From: a bacterium UBA2214
GTDB taxonomy: Bacteria; Zhuqueibacterota; Zhuqueibacteria; Residuimicrobiales; Residuimicrobiaceae
Assembly: GCA_002327255.1 (NCBI GenBank)
Contig: DCUM01000232.1
Location: 1-25,959 of the forward strand
Length of the DNA stretch: 25,959 nucleotides
Reading direction: 5' to 3'
A program made the translations under genes and the position numbers. A model generated the notes under the pieces. It was not told the origin of the DNA. It ran no database searches and saw nothing but the letters and a program-made list of their open reading frames with translations. Position 1 is the first letter of the stretch; every line of letters begins with the position of its first letter. Shown in pieces: positions 7,629 through 17,049 of the stretch.

Positions 7629-8621
7629 ATGTTTCGATTTGCCAATCCGGAATTTTTATTCCTCCTGCTGCTCTTGCCGGCCCTGCTTCTCTGGTATATC
7701 AAACGCCACCGCAAGAGCCAGTCGACCCTGCGCTACTCCGATATCGGTTTGCTCAAGGAAGTGGGCGATTCGCGCCGCAAACGCTTCCGCCACCTCCTTT
7801 TTATGCTGCGGCTGGCGGTCATTGCCCTGTTGATCATCGCCTTCGCCCGCCCGCAGTCGGGCAGCCGCGAGGAAGAGATGATCACCGAAGGCATCGACAT
7901 CGTCCTCGCCATGGACATCTCCAGTTCCATGCTGGCGGAAGATTTCCAGCCCAAGAACCGGCTCGAAGCCGCCAAACTGGTGGCCGCCGATTTCGTCAAG
8001 GGCCGCGCCAACGACCGCATCGGCATGGTCGTCTTTGCCGGACAGAGTTTCACCCAATGTCCGCTGACCCTCGACTATGGCATCGTTTTGCGTTTTCTCG
8101 AAGAGATCCACATCGGCCAGATCGAGGATGGTACCGCCATCGGCATGGCGCTGGGCACCTGCGTCAACCGCCTGCGCGACAGCAAGGCGAAGAGCAAGGT
8201 GGTCGTGCTCCTCACCGATGGTCAAAACAACCGCGGTGAACTCGACCCCATCACCGCGGCGCGCATCGCCAGGACCTACCATATCCGCGTCTATACCATC
8301 GGCGCCGGCAGCCGCGGCGAAGCACTCTATCCCGTCGACGACCCGCTCTTCGGACGCCGCTATGTGCGCATGCCGGTGAACATCGATGAAGAACTGCTGC
8401 AGCGCATGGCCACCATCACCGGCGGACAATATTTTCGCGCCACCGACAAGACCAGTCTGGAAAAAATCTACCAGGAAATCAGCGACATGGAACAAACCAG
8501 GATCGAAGTCAAGCAGTATACCCGCTACCACGAACTGTTCGTCCATTATCTGGTGGTGGCGCTGCTTCTGCTCGCCCTGGAGATTGTTCTCGCCAATACG
8601 ATATTTCGAAAAATCCCCTAA
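7629..8621 (+). CDS. batA: BatA, inner-membrane vWA protein
   Basis: A 330-residue protein of the Bacteroides aerotolerance family. It starts with the BatA N-terminal signature FANPEFLFLLLLLP, has two N-terminal membrane helices (about residues 6-23 and 56-75), a large vWA domain, and a C-terminal helix (about 304-324). The metal-binding site is intact: Asp96-x-Ser98-x-Ser100 in DISSSM, Thr169 in DGTAIGMA, and Asp197 in LLTDGQNN. The start at 7629 is supported by GGAGGA at 7614-7619, whereas an upstream in-frame ATG at 7590 lies inside the preceding gene. batB follows after 15 bases. Bat proteins have been linked to oxygen and stress tolerance in Bacteroides and Leptospira, but their biochemical role is unsettled. 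Confidence 0.93.
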   Translation: MFRFANPEFLFLLLLLPALLLWYIKRHRKSQSTLRYSDIGLLKEVGDSRRKRFRHLLFMLRLAVIALLIIAFARPQSGSREEEMITEGIDIVLAMDISSSMLAEDFQPKNRLEAAKLVAADFVKGRANDRIGMVVFAGQSFTQCPLTLDYGIVLRFLEEIHIGQIEDGTAIGMALGTCVNRLRDSKAKSKVVVLLTDGQNNRGELDPITAARIARTYHIRVYTIGAGSRGEALYPVDDPLFGRRYVRMPVNIDEELLQRMATITGGQYFRATDKTSLEKIYQEISDMEQTRIEVKQYTRYHELFVHYLVVALLLLALEIVLANTIFRKIP

Positions 8622-8636
8622 CACCGGGACACTGTT

Positions 8637-9671
8637 ATGCTGAGATTTGCCAATTACTATTTGCTGCATCTGTTGTGGTTAATGCCACTCTTGATCCTTT
8701 TCTATTATCTTGTCTTTCGCGCCAAGACCCGCGCCTTGAAGCGCTTCGGTAATCTCGAACTGGTCAAAAAGCTGGCGGTAAACGCCAGCCGTGGCCGCCA
8801 GATCGCCAAGGCGGCTCTGATCCTCAGCGCCGTCATCTTCTCGATTCTGGCACTGGCGCGGCCGCAGATCGGCACCCGCATGGAAGAGGTCAAACGCGAA
8901 GGGGTGGATATCATGGTGGCGATCGATGTCTCCGCCTCCATGCTGGCCAAGGATGTGCCCCCCGACCGCCTCGGCAAGGCCAAACACGAGGTGGCGAGTT
9001 TCATCAACCGCCTCCAGGGCGACCGCATCGGCATCATCGCATTCGCAGGCATCGCCTTCGTGCAGTGCCCGCTGACGCTCGATTACGGCGCGGCCAAGCT
9101 CTTTGTGGAAATTCTCGAACCCGGTCTCATCCCCACACCCGGCACCCATATCGGCCAGGCCATCGCCAAGGCACTCAACGCCTTTATTCAAAAGGAACGC
9201 AAGCATAAGGTACTGATCATCATCACCGATGGCGAAGATCACGAAGGCGAAGTCATGAAGATGGCCGAGGAAGCGGAACGCCAGGGCGTCGTCATCTATA
9301 CCGTGGGGATTGGATCCCCCAAAGGCGACCCCATCCCCCTGGCGACGGATTATGGCGTCAGTGCCGGATTTAAAAAGGATCGCGGAGGCCAGGTCGTCAT
9401 CACCAAGCTGGATGAAGTGACGCTGGAAAAAGTGGCCCTGCAGACCAATGGCAAGTATTTCCGCGCCAGCAGCGGCGAGGAAGAATTGCGCAAAATCTAT
9501 GACGAAATCGGCAAAATGGAGAAAAAAGAACTGGGGTCGATGCGGTTTTCCCAGTTCGAAGACCGTTTTCAGTATCTTTTAATCTTCGCGATCGTACTCC
9601 TGGTCGTTGAGGTCTTGATCTCCGAACGCCGCAACAGAACCAGGAAATTATGGACAGGACGGTTCTTTTAG
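8637..9671 (+). CDS. batB: BatB, inner-membrane vWA protein
   Basis: A 344-residue paralogue of BatA with the same plan: N-terminal FANYYLLHLLWLMPLLILFYY helix, second helix near residues 60-75 followed by ALARPQIGTR, vWA domain, and a C-terminal helix (about 313-333). The metal site reads Asp97-x-Ser99-x-Ser101 (DVSASM), Thr170 (PGTHIGQA) and Asp198 (IITDGED), all present. BatA and BatB are thought to associate in the membrane; that is family knowledge. The gene is 15 bases after batA and overlaps or abuts batC depending on the start used for the latter. ATG 8637 has only a weak upstream GGGAC. Confidence 0.93.
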   Translation: MLRFANYYLLHLLWLMPLLILFYYLVFRAKTRALKRFGNLELVKKLAVNASRGRQIAKAALILSAVIFSILALARPQIGTRMEEVKREGVDIMVAIDVSASMLAKDVPPDRLGKAKHEVASFINRLQGDRIGIIAFAGIAFVQCPLTLDYGAAKLFVEILEPGLIPTPGTHIGQAIAKALNAFIQKERKHKVLIIITDGEDHEGEVMKMAEEAERQGVVIYTVGIGSPKGDPIPLATDYGVSAGFKKDRGGQVVITKLDEVTLEKVALQTNGKYFRASSGEEELRKIYDEIGKMEKKELGSMRFSQFEDRFQYLLIFAIVLLVVEVLISERRNRTRKLWTGRFF

Positions 9672-9673
9672 CC

Positions 9674-10423
<750 letters not shown>

Positions 10424-10461
10424 TGATTGAACGTTTGCGCGACTAAAGAGAGATAGATCAT

Positions 10462-12273
10462 ATGTTACGACGCAGTTTGATGTTCGTGTTTCTGATGGCC
10501 GGCCTCGCTGCCGCGCAATCGCTCAAGGTCACTGCATCCGTGGATCGCACGACACTGGCGCTCAATCAGCAACTGGCGCTGACCATCGAGCTCTCCGGAG
10601 AAGGCGCCAACAGCATCGCGCAAATCAGTTTGCCCGATGTCAGTTCCCATCTCGCCCTGCTGGGCTCCGGCGGAACCTCCCAGAATATCCAGATCATCAA
10701 TGGCAGGATGATGGTGCAAAAAAACTTTACCTATTTCTATCAGTCGATTCAGGAAGGCACCTGTACCATTCCGGCCATCAGCGTCAATCATAAAGGACAG
10801 ATCGCCAGCAGTCAACCCATCACCATCGCCATCACCAGGGGAGCAGCGCCTGCGCCGGGCGCTCCGCCAACTTCCGGCTTGCCGGCGGCGGACACCTCCG
10901 ATGAAGAGCTGTTCGTGCGCGCCATTGTCAACAAGCGTCAGGTCTTTCAGAATGAGCCGGTCATCGTCACCTTCCGGATCTATACGCGTGTGACCGTATC
11001 GGGCTATGCATTGAGCAAGCTGCCGGAGACCGCGGGCTTTTGGAGCGAAGATTTTGCCCTGCAGGGTCAACCGCAGACGCGCGAGGAGATCATCAACGGC
11101 CGCAAATACATTGTGGCGGATATCAAAAAGATGGCCATGTTTCCGACCTCGTCCGGCAAAATGCAAATCGGCAGTCTCGGCGTGGATTGCGATGTGCGCA
11201 TGCAGACCCGGCGCCGCAGCACCGATATTTTTGACAGCTTTTTCGATGATCCTTTTTTCGGCCGCAGCGTGCGAAAAACCGTGCTCTCAAAGCCCGTCAC
11301 CATTGAGGTGCTGCCATTTCCCGCGGAAGGAAAACCCGACCCCTTTTCCGGACTCTCGGGTGATTTCAGCATCCAGGCCAGCGTGGACAAGCGCGAGGTG
11401 ACGACCAATGAAGCGATCACTTTCAAAGTCACCATCTCGGGAGAGGGGAACATCAAGACCATCCCGCGCCCCAACGTGGTGCTGCCGCGCGATTTTGAGC
11501 AGTATGAGCCCAAGGTCAGTGAAAACATCCAGCGCAGCGGTGACCGCATCAGTGGCAGCAAAACCTACGAATACCTGCTGGTGCCGCGCTTCCCCGGAGA
11601 ACAGCGCATCCGTCCGGTTCATTTCAGTTATTTCAATCTGCGCAGCCGTAGCTATCACACGGTGAGCACGCCGGAATTCATCATCAAAGTCGCCCGCGGC
11701 AGCGGCGATGTGGCTGGTATCCCCTCCGGATTGTCCAAGGAAGAGGTGCGTTTTATCGGCCAGGATATCCGCTTCATCAAGTTAAGCCAGCCGGAATGGC
11801 GCCGGCAAGGAGGCGGCTTTTATCGCAGCAATCTCCTGGCCCTTTTATGGGGTCTGCCGCTGCTGGGATTGGCGGGGGCGTTTGCCTACCGCCGTCATCT
11901 CGACAAACTGAGCGGCGATGTGGCTTACGCCCGCAGCCGCCGCGCCAATCGCATGGCCATGAAAAGACTCGCACGCGCCGCGGAGCTGCTCAAAAAGGAA
12001 ACACAGAAGGAATTCTATGCGGAAGTATCCCGCGCCCTGATGGGATTCGCCGCCGATAAATTGAATATCCCGGCAGCCGGCATTGTCAGCGATGACCTGG
12101 CCGCGCAGTTGCGCCGCAAAGGCGTCGCGGATACGATTATCCAGCCTTACAGGCAGCTGTTGCAGGTGTGCGATTTTCAACGATTTGCCCCGGCCGATGG
12201 CAGCAGGACCGAAATGGAACAACTCTACCGAGACGCCAAAGAGGCCATTATCAAACTGGAAAAAGCGATATGA
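10462..12273 (+). CDS. batD: BatD, oxygen-tolerance family membrane protein
   Basis: A 603-residue protein. The signal peptide ends near LAAA-Q. A large periplasmic part is built of beta-sandwich repeats: the opening SLKVTASVDRTTLALNQQ, a second copy near residue 150 (ELFVRAIVNKRQVFQNEP) and a third near residue 305 (DFSIQASVDKREVTTNEA). One membrane helix lies at about 457-477, then a cytosolic helical domain ending with VCDFQRF (Asp571). Length and layout match BatD. The repeated 'V(D/N)K(R)' openings show internal duplication. A purine-rich AGAGAGA at about 10447 may serve as ribosome site. The stop overlaps the batE start by the ATGA arrangement at 12270-12273, implying translational coupling. 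Confidence 0.92.
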   Translation: MLRRSLMFVFLMAGLAAAQSLKVTASVDRTTLALNQQLALTIELSGEGANSIAQISLPDVSSHLALLGSGGTSQNIQIINGRMMVQKNFTYFYQSIQEGTCTIPAISVNHKGQIASSQPITIAITRGAAPAPGAPPTSGLPAADTSDEELFVRAIVNKRQVFQNEPVIVTFRIYTRVTVSGYALSKLPETAGFWSEDFALQGQPQTREEIINGRKYIVADIKKMAMFPTSSGKMQIGSLGVDCDVRMQTRRRSTDIFDSFFDDPFFGRSVRKTVLSKPVTIEVLPFPAEGKPDPFSGLSGDFSIQASVDKREVTTNEAITFKVTISGEGNIKTIPRPNVVLPRDFEQYEPKVSENIQRSGDRISGSKTYEYLLVPRFPGEQRIRPVHFSYFNLRSRSYHTVSTPEFIIKVARGSGDVAGIPSGLSKEEVRFIGQDIRFIKLSQPEWRRQGGGFYRSNLLALLWGLPLLGLAGAFAYRRHLDKLSGDVAYARSRRANRMAMKRLARAAELLKKETQKEFYAEVSRALMGFAADKLNIPAAGIVSDDLAAQLRRKGVADTIIQPYRQLLQVCDFQRFAPADGSRTEMEQLYRDAKEAIIKLEKAI

Positions 12274-13025
12274 TCAAGTGGACATCCACCTTGCTGTTGC
12301 TGCTGGCGGCAACCGCCGCCAGCGCGCAACCAGCACAAACCTTTTTTTTACAGGGCAACGACTCTTTTCAAAAGGGCGCCTACGCAGAGGCCATCACCGC
12401 CTATGAAAACGCCCTGCGCACAGGATATGAAAGCGCTGAACTCTATTTCAACCTCGGCAATGCCTGTTTCAAGACCGACCAACTCGGCAAAAGTATTCTG
12501 AATTATGAACGGGCGCACCGCCTGCTGCCGCACGATGCGGATATTACCTTCAACCTCGAACTCGCGCAGCTGCGGGTGGTCGACAAGCTGATGATACCAC
12601 CACCTCATTTCCTCGGCAAGGTCTGGAACGCCATCCAATACGTCCTCAGCGTCAATCAGTGGGCGATTCTCAGCGTCACAGCCTTTAATCTGCTCATCCT
12701 GCTCCTCATCATACGCCTGCTGATCTCTGCACATACACTGCGCACCGTGGCGGGTTACCTCTTCTTCCCGCTGCTCATCATCACGCTCCTGGCCTCCCTG
12801 TTGTTTTGGGTCAACCGCCAGGAGGCGAACCACCTGCACCACGGCATCATCATGGCGCATAAGGTGAGCGTCTTGAGTGCGCCCTCCGCAGAGGGCACGG
12901 AAGTGTTCTCCCTGCACGAAGGCACCAAAGTGCGCATGGAGGAGCACAACGGCGCCTATATCAAAATCGGTCTGCCAGATGGCAAGGTTGGCTGGATGAA
13001 TTTGAATGATATCGAGAAAATTTAA
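12270..13025 (+). CDS. batE: BatE, TPR and SH3b membrane protein
   Basis: A 251-residue protein. The signal peptide ends ASA-Q. TPR repeats cover about residues 22-100 (AEAITAYENALRTGYESAELYFNLGNACFKTDQLGKSILNYERA is the core, residues about 40-80). Two membrane helices lie at about 131-153 and 160-182. The C-terminal bacterial SH3-like domain (about 196-251) contains SVLSAPSAEGTEVFSLHEGTKV and GKVGWMN. This layout is that of BatE. The start at ATG 12270 overlaps the batD stop; a longer frame beginning at 12168 would run inside batD and lacks a signal peptide. It is the last gene of the unit, with a terminator 14 bases after the stop. The SH3b domain may bind peptidoglycan or a partner; this is inference. 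Confidence 0.9.
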   Translation: MIKWTSTLLLLLAATAASAQPAQTFFLQGNDSFQKGAYAEAITAYENALRTGYESAELYFNLGNACFKTDQLGKSILNYERAHRLLPHDADITFNLELAQLRVVDKLMIPPPHFLGKVWNAIQYVLSVNQWAILSVTAFNLLILLLIIRLLISAHTLRTVAGYLFFPLLIITLLASLLFWVNRQEANHLHHGIIMAHKVSVLSAPSAEGTEVFSLHEGTKVRMEEHNGAYIKIGLPDGKVGWMNLNDIEKI

Positions 13026-13038
13026 TAAGTAATGCATG

Positions 13039-13066
13039 AAACAGAGGCTCCTCCCTCTGTTTTTTT
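13039..13066 (+). terminator. intrinsic terminator after batE
   Basis: ACAGAGG (13041-13047) pairs with CCTCTGT (13054-13060) around a six-base loop, followed directly by a run of seven T. Flanking AA/TT extends the stem. Well placed to end the bat unit. Confidence 0.9.
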
Positions 13067-13236
13067 ATGGGCCGGCCGGCTGGCGCAAGTTTTCCATCGT
13101 TGCGGTGTCATATACATAGAGGGCAAGGTTCGCACCGCGACAAATATTTCAGGACAGGCTCGGAACATTTGACCTTTAGTATCGTTAGATTAAATGAATA
13201 CAGGGAAGTGAGTACAGCAGGGAAAGTCGATTTTAA

Positions 13237-13265
13237 TTGCATTTGGACTCTCCACTTGCTAAATT
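13237..13265 (+). promoter_or_regulatory. weak candidate promoter upstream of the aromatic-rich lipoprotein gene
   Basis: A promoter must lie in 13067-13317 because a terminator precedes it. The two best boxes seen are both poor: TTGCAT (13237-13242), 17 bases, TAAATT (13260-13265); and TTGACC (13169-13174) with TAAATG 16 bases on (13191-13196). The rest of this gap shows no gene. Confidence 0.25.
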
Positions 13266-13317
13266 GAGATAAAGATCATCATCACTGAACTGCGAGATTT
13301 CAACGCAGGAGGCCGTT

Positions 13318-14625
13318 ATGGCACGACAATGGCTAACCTATGGTTTTATCCTCGGACTCTCCATCGCACTGTCCACTGGCTTGTCAGGGTGTTATACCCA
13401 GCTCAGCCAGGGCGGGCACTATGCCTATTATGAGGAAGAGCAGACACCCGTCGAGGATGAAGAAGTATACATGGATGAATACTATGACGCTGCGGACACG
13501 ATCGTCGTCCACAAGTCATCGCGACGTGATGTTTACGTCCAGGATTGGTATCCCACCGTCTATATCGATGCCTGGTGGTATCAACCCTATTGGTCCTACG
13601 GCTCCAGCTACTGGTGGCGGCATCACCACCGCTGGGATCCCTGGTGGGGATTCAGTTTCTATTGGGGCGATCCATGGTATTCTCGTCCCTTCAGTTACTA
13701 CGGCGGCTGGGCTTTTTACGATCCGTTCTATTACTCCGGATGGGGACATAACTCTTACTATAACCCCTGGTATTGGGGCGGACATGGCTACCATCATTAT
13801 CATGATGGTCCGGCGTTTCAACCCAAACAGCGGCCTTTTGCCTTCGGCAATGCGCCCGGCAGCCGTATAAAAGATATGGATCATCGTAGCGGAATGGGTG
13901 ACAAGTCCGCCATCACGCGTACCTCCGGCGGCCGCGAGGTGGTGCCACGCGCTGCCCCAGGGCAACGGCCGGTCACCCGTGGCGACAATACCGTGGACGA
14001 TTGGTATAATCGCGATACACGGCGGACGCAGGTGGATCGTTCTGCCACCGATAATACCGTCACCCGGCCGGTGACCCGAAGCCGCGGCGACGAACCGGCA
14101 GCCCAGGGTGAGGCGCAGCGTTCCACCACCAACCGGCGCGCCACGACGACGCGCAAACCGGCGACCTCCGATCAGAGCAAACCGGATGCACGATCAACGC
14201 CGGTGCGGCCGCAGCAGACTCCGGCCGCGACGCCGCCGTCCGATTCCAGCAAGCCGTCCACACCGCAGGTGGAACGCAAAAAAGAAACCGCCCCGCGCGA
14301 AACACCCAAACGCAGCTCGAGCAGCAGCTCCAGCAGTACACGGCGTGCTTCGAGCACCGCCGTCCGTTCCGGATCACAATCGTCCGGCTCAGGCGCCTCG
14401 TCCGGGAGCACTTCGTCGCAAAGCAAGTCGAGTGTCACCAGCAAGCGCAGCAGCAGCCAGTCATCGCCACCCGCGCGCAGTTCGAGCAGCGGTTCAAGCT
14501 ATTCGGGTAACCGCAGCAGCAGCTCCTCCTCTTCTTCGAGTTCGAGCGGCTCGGGCAGTTCAAGCAGCGGACGCAGCAGCTCTTCGTCCAGCAGCTCCTC
14601 GTCCGGCAATTCCCGCAAACGGTAG
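13318..14625 (+). CDS. aromatic-rich lipoprotein with Ser/Arg-rich tail, unknown function
   Basis: A 435-residue protein not matched to a named family. Lipobox LSGC (Cys25) makes it a lipoprotein. An acidic Tyr/Glu segment (about 30-60) is followed by residues 76-164, where by hand count about 15 Trp, 18 Tyr and 5 Phe occur in 89 residues, along with many Gly, His and Pro (for example SYWWRHHHRWDPWWG and YYNPWYWGGHGYHHYH). A polar, Arg/Thr/Pro-rich linker (165-330) and a tail of about 105 residues, mostly Ser with Gly and Arg, end it. AGGAGG at 13307-13312 fixes the start. It is followed after 41 bases by a PorV/FadL-like barrel gene. Such composition suggests an extended, sticky or carbohydrate-binding surface protein, but that is only inference. 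A smaller lipoprotein with a similar plan is at 18610-19170. Confidence 0.8.
   Translation: MARQWLTYGFILGLSIALSTGLSGCYTQLSQGGHYAYYEEEQTPVEDEEVYMDEYYDAADTIVVHKSSRRDVYVQDWYPTVYIDAWWYQPYWSYGSSYWWRHHHRWDPWWGFSFYWGDPWYSRPFSYYGGWAFYDPFYYSGWGHNSYYNPWYWGGHGYHHYHDGPAFQPKQRPFAFGNAPGSRIKDMDHRSGMGDKSAITRTSGGREVVPRAAPGQRPVTRGDNTVDDWYNRDTRRTQVDRSATDNTVTRPVTRSRGDEPAAQGEAQRSTTNRRATTTRKPATSDQSKPDARSTPVRPQQTPAATPPSDSSKPSTPQVERKKETAPRETPKRSSSSSSSSTRRASSTAVRSGSQSSGSGASSGSTSSQSKSSVTSKRSSSQSSPPARSSSSGSSYSGNRSSSSSSSSSSSGSGSSSSGRSSSSSSSSSSGNSRKR
14310..14615 (+). repeat. AGC/TCG serine-codon low-complexity tract
   Basis: About 300 bases dominated by AGC, TCG, TCC and CGC codons, encoding the Ser/Arg-rich tail of the lipoprotein. 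Synonymous Ser codons are mixed, so it is repetitive at protein level more than at DNA level. Confidence 0.8.
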
Positions 14626-14666
14626 GCGGCAATGGTGTTACTGGCCTTCTCAAGGAGAATCATACT

Positions 14667-16088
14667 ATGTGGATGATGAAAAAAAGTCTACTCTTCTTCT
14701 TATGCCTGGGCTTCCTTTTCACGGCCCGGGCACAGAATAAAGTCATCAGCGAAGATATTTTCAATATGGGCAGCGAACTGGGCATCGGCGCCCGCGCCAT
14801 CGGACTGGGAGGTGCCTTCACCGGCATCGCGGACGATTATTCAGCCATTTACTGGAATCCCGCCGGCCTCGCGCAGGTGCGCCGTATGGAAATGAACATC
14901 GGCTTTTCCCATAACAGCTTCAATGCCGATGCCGATTTTCTCGGCAAGCTCAATTCCTCCAAAGACACCTTCACCCGGTTGAATTCGCTGGGATTCGTCT
15001 TCCCGATTCCAACCTATCGCGGCAGCCTGGTGTTCGGCGTCGGCTACCAAAAAGTGCGCGATTACAACCAGGCGCTGGACATGGGCGGCCTGGTCCTCGA
15101 TCCCAAAGGCACTGCCTTTCCGTGGTACGTGGTGCCGACCTATGACAACTATCAGGTCAATCCACCGGAAATATGGAGCACTTTGGTAAGCGACTCGCTT
15201 TTTCAATCCAAATCAGTTCTGGATGACGGCAGTGCCAACCTGTTTTCGTTGTCCGGCGCCCTCGAAGTCCAGGAAAACTTTTTCCTCGGTGCGACCATGA
15301 ATTTTATCGGCGGCAAAATCAACCGCTCCTTTGAATTCAGCGAAGAAGATATTTACAATATCTACAGTTATTTCGATGAACCCACCCGCAACATGTCCGA
15401 TCTGGATTATTGGGTTTATACGCAGGATATCGAATCGGAAATCGATGCCACCAATTTCAAACTGGGTCTTTTCTACCGTTCCGAAAAGAACTGGCGCTTC
15501 GGCGCCTCCATGACCACGCCGACGACCTACAAAATCACCGAATCGTGGAATTGGAAGCAGAGTGAATATTATGACACGGCCACAGAAGCTGCCACGCTGG
15601 AGGATGCGGGCAAACAGGAATACAAATATCAGGAACCCTATTCCTTCAATGCCGGCGCCTCGGTTCGCCTGCTCAATGTGTTGCTCTCGGGCGATCTCGA
15701 GTTCAAGGACTGGACCCAGGCCAAATTCAAAACCGACGGGCCCATCGAAGGCCAGTATGCCTCCGTCCTCAACCGCGCCATCAAAAAAGAGATGAAGAGC
15801 ACCACCAAACTGCGCGCGGGCGCCGAAGTCTATATCTCGCCCATCGGCATGCGGCTGCGCGGTGGCTATTTCCTTGATCCGACGCCCTATGTCGATACTT
15901 CCATCCGCCCGGATCGCACCTGGCTCTCCGCCGGCGCCAGCATGATGCTCGACAAACAGGTCATGCTCGATCTCACTTATGTGCACGGCAGCTGGGAGGA
16001 CAAATCCATAGATAACCTCAGCGCCGCACCCAGCATGGTGGATCGCAGTTGGAATAAAATCATCGGCACCGTCTCCCTGCGTTTTTAA
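14667..16088 (+). CDS. PorV/FadL-like outer-membrane beta-barrel protein
   Basis: A 473-residue outer-membrane protein. The signal peptide ends TARA-Q. The N-terminal motif GIGARAIGLGGAFTGIADD followed by YSAIYWNPAGLAQ is the hallmark shared by FadL/TodX transporters and the PorV/UPF0164 proteins of the FCB group. The remainder alternates polar and aromatic residues in strand-like stretches and ends GTVSLRF, with a terminal Phe typical of barrel-assembly substrates. AAGGAG at 14652-14657 gives a well-spaced start. PorV proteins shuttle secreted proteins at the type IX secretion pore and FadL imports hydrophobic compounds. Which applies here is undecided, and no other type IX genes are in the window. 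It forms a two-gene unit with the aromatic-rich lipoprotein. Confidence 0.85.
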   Translation: MWMMKKSLLFFLCLGFLFTARAQNKVISEDIFNMGSELGIGARAIGLGGAFTGIADDYSAIYWNPAGLAQVRRMEMNIGFSHNSFNADADFLGKLNSSKDTFTRLNSLGFVFPIPTYRGSLVFGVGYQKVRDYNQALDMGGLVLDPKGTAFPWYVVPTYDNYQVNPPEIWSTLVSDSLFQSKSVLDDGSANLFSLSGALEVQENFFLGATMNFIGGKINRSFEFSEEDIYNIYSYFDEPTRNMSDLDYWVYTQDIESEIDATNFKLGLFYRSEKNWRFGASMTTPTTYKITESWNWKQSEYYDTATEAATLEDAGKQEYKYQEPYSFNAGASVRLLNVLLSGDLEFKDWTQAKFKTDGPIEGQYASVLNRAIKKEMKSTTKLRAGAEVYISPIGMRLRGGYFLDPTPYVDTSIRPDRTWLSAGASMMLDKQVMLDLTYVHGSWEDKSIDNLSAAPSMVDRSWNKIIGTVSLRF

Positions 16089-16167
16089 GGCCGGCCCGGT
16101 CGAGCGACTGGTTCCGGGATTGAGAAAACCCCCAAAGGGGAACAGGTTCTTTTGCAAGGTCCTTTTT

Positions 16168-16199
16168 AGTGGGAGCGAATTTATCGCTCCCACTTTTTT
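16168..16199 (+). terminator. strong intrinsic terminator after the barrel gene
   Basis: A perfect 11-bp stem, AGTGGGAGCGA (16168-16178) with TCGCTCCCACT (16184-16194), has a five-base ATTTA loop followed by a T run. It lies 79 bases after the stop. Confidence 0.95.
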
Positions 16200-16224
16200 A
16201 TAAACCAGATGAAGGGTTCCTGTT

Positions 16225-17031
16225 ATGAAGCGATATCACTGGTGCGCAGCAGGGGCTTTGCTGTTGGCGTTCTTGTGGCTCGATTGCGCTTCGCATGGGC
16301 GTCTTAAACCGCCCAAAGTCATCTCCGATATCCCGCTCGATTATCCCCTGACTGCTCAACTCAAACGCATCGAGGGGGAAGTGGGGTTGACGGTTTTCGT
16401 CAATCCGCAGGGCAAACCCGAACAGGTCGATCTCACCAACTCTTCCGGATATGCCGTACTCGATGAGGCAGCCCTGAATTTCGTGAAAAAACTCGACTTC
16501 ACACCGGGCACCCTGGATGAAAACCCGGTCAGCGCCTGGACCAGGCTGATACTGCGTTACCGCTTGACCGAACAGGCCTTCGAGCAGAATCGCTGGATGG
16601 CGGATGTTCGTCATCTGCAAAAAGAGATCGCGCAAACGCCGGACAGCCTGACGCGCGAAGCTGCGCTCAAGCGGCTCTATACCAACTATTTTGGCTGCAT
16701 GACCTATGTGGAGTCCAACCGGGATCCGGCCATCAACGCCGCCATCCGTACCGTCATCAGCCGCGAGACGGAACGCTACTGGTCCCCCTTCTGGAATGAG
16801 TACGCAGCGCCTTTTGTCCTCTTTGACGATTTTCTGAGCCGTTACCCGGAGAGTAGCCTGCTGGATCAGGCACAGCAGGACCTCATCCGCAATCTGATGG
16901 AGATGGAAACCAGAATCCGCATGGATGCCCTGCGTTCCCGGCGCCTGTCGCGCAGTGCCGCCGGGTATATCGAACTCATTGAGAAACGATTGACATCCCT
17001 GCAGAAAGAGGTTGTGCCGCTTGAGGAATGA
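16225..17031 (+). CDS. TonB C-terminal-domain protein, N-terminally anchored
   Basis: A 268-residue protein. The N-terminus is hydrophobic (about residues 8-19) and followed by LDCAS: either a lipobox with an unusual Asp before Cys21 or a plain membrane anchor. Residues about 30-113 look like a TonB C-terminal domain: YPLTAQLKRIEGEVGLTVFV, NPQGKPEQVDLTNSSGYAVLDEAALNFVKKLDFTPG. The remaining 150 residues are helical with no family recognised. True TonB has a long Pro-rich periplasmic linker, absent here, and usually ends with the TonB domain, while here it is N-terminal. GAAGGG near 16211 precedes the start. It is followed 18 bases later by a barrel-like gene. Its job is more likely envelope contact than energy transduction. 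Confidence 0.7.
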   Translation: MKRYHWCAAGALLLAFLWLDCASHGRLKPPKVISDIPLDYPLTAQLKRIEGEVGLTVFVNPQGKPEQVDLTNSSGYAVLDEAALNFVKKLDFTPGTLDENPVSAWTRLILRYRLTEQAFEQNRWMADVRHLQKEIAQTPDSLTREAALKRLYTNYFGCMTYVESNRDPAINAAIRTVISRETERYWSPFWNEYAAPFVLFDDFLSRYPESSLLDQAQQDLIRNLMEMETRIRMDALRSRRLSRSAAGYIELIEKRLTSLQKEVVPLEE

Positions 17032-17049
17032 TGAAATGTGGGAGGTGTG

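Noticed and set aside
6623..8669. Long minus-strand frames opposite the BatD-like and batA genes
   Set aside because: Antisense shadows of GC-rich coding DNA; the + strand has complete motifs, ribosome sites and operon spacing.
13067..13267. 66-residue + strand frame after batE
   Set aside because: Starts within the terminator's T run, has no ribosome site and no recognisable features.
14667..16088. Type IX secretion system component (PorV) as a firm call
   Set aside because: The N-terminal motif is shared with FadL-type transporters and no other type IX genes are visible, so only the broad family is claimed.
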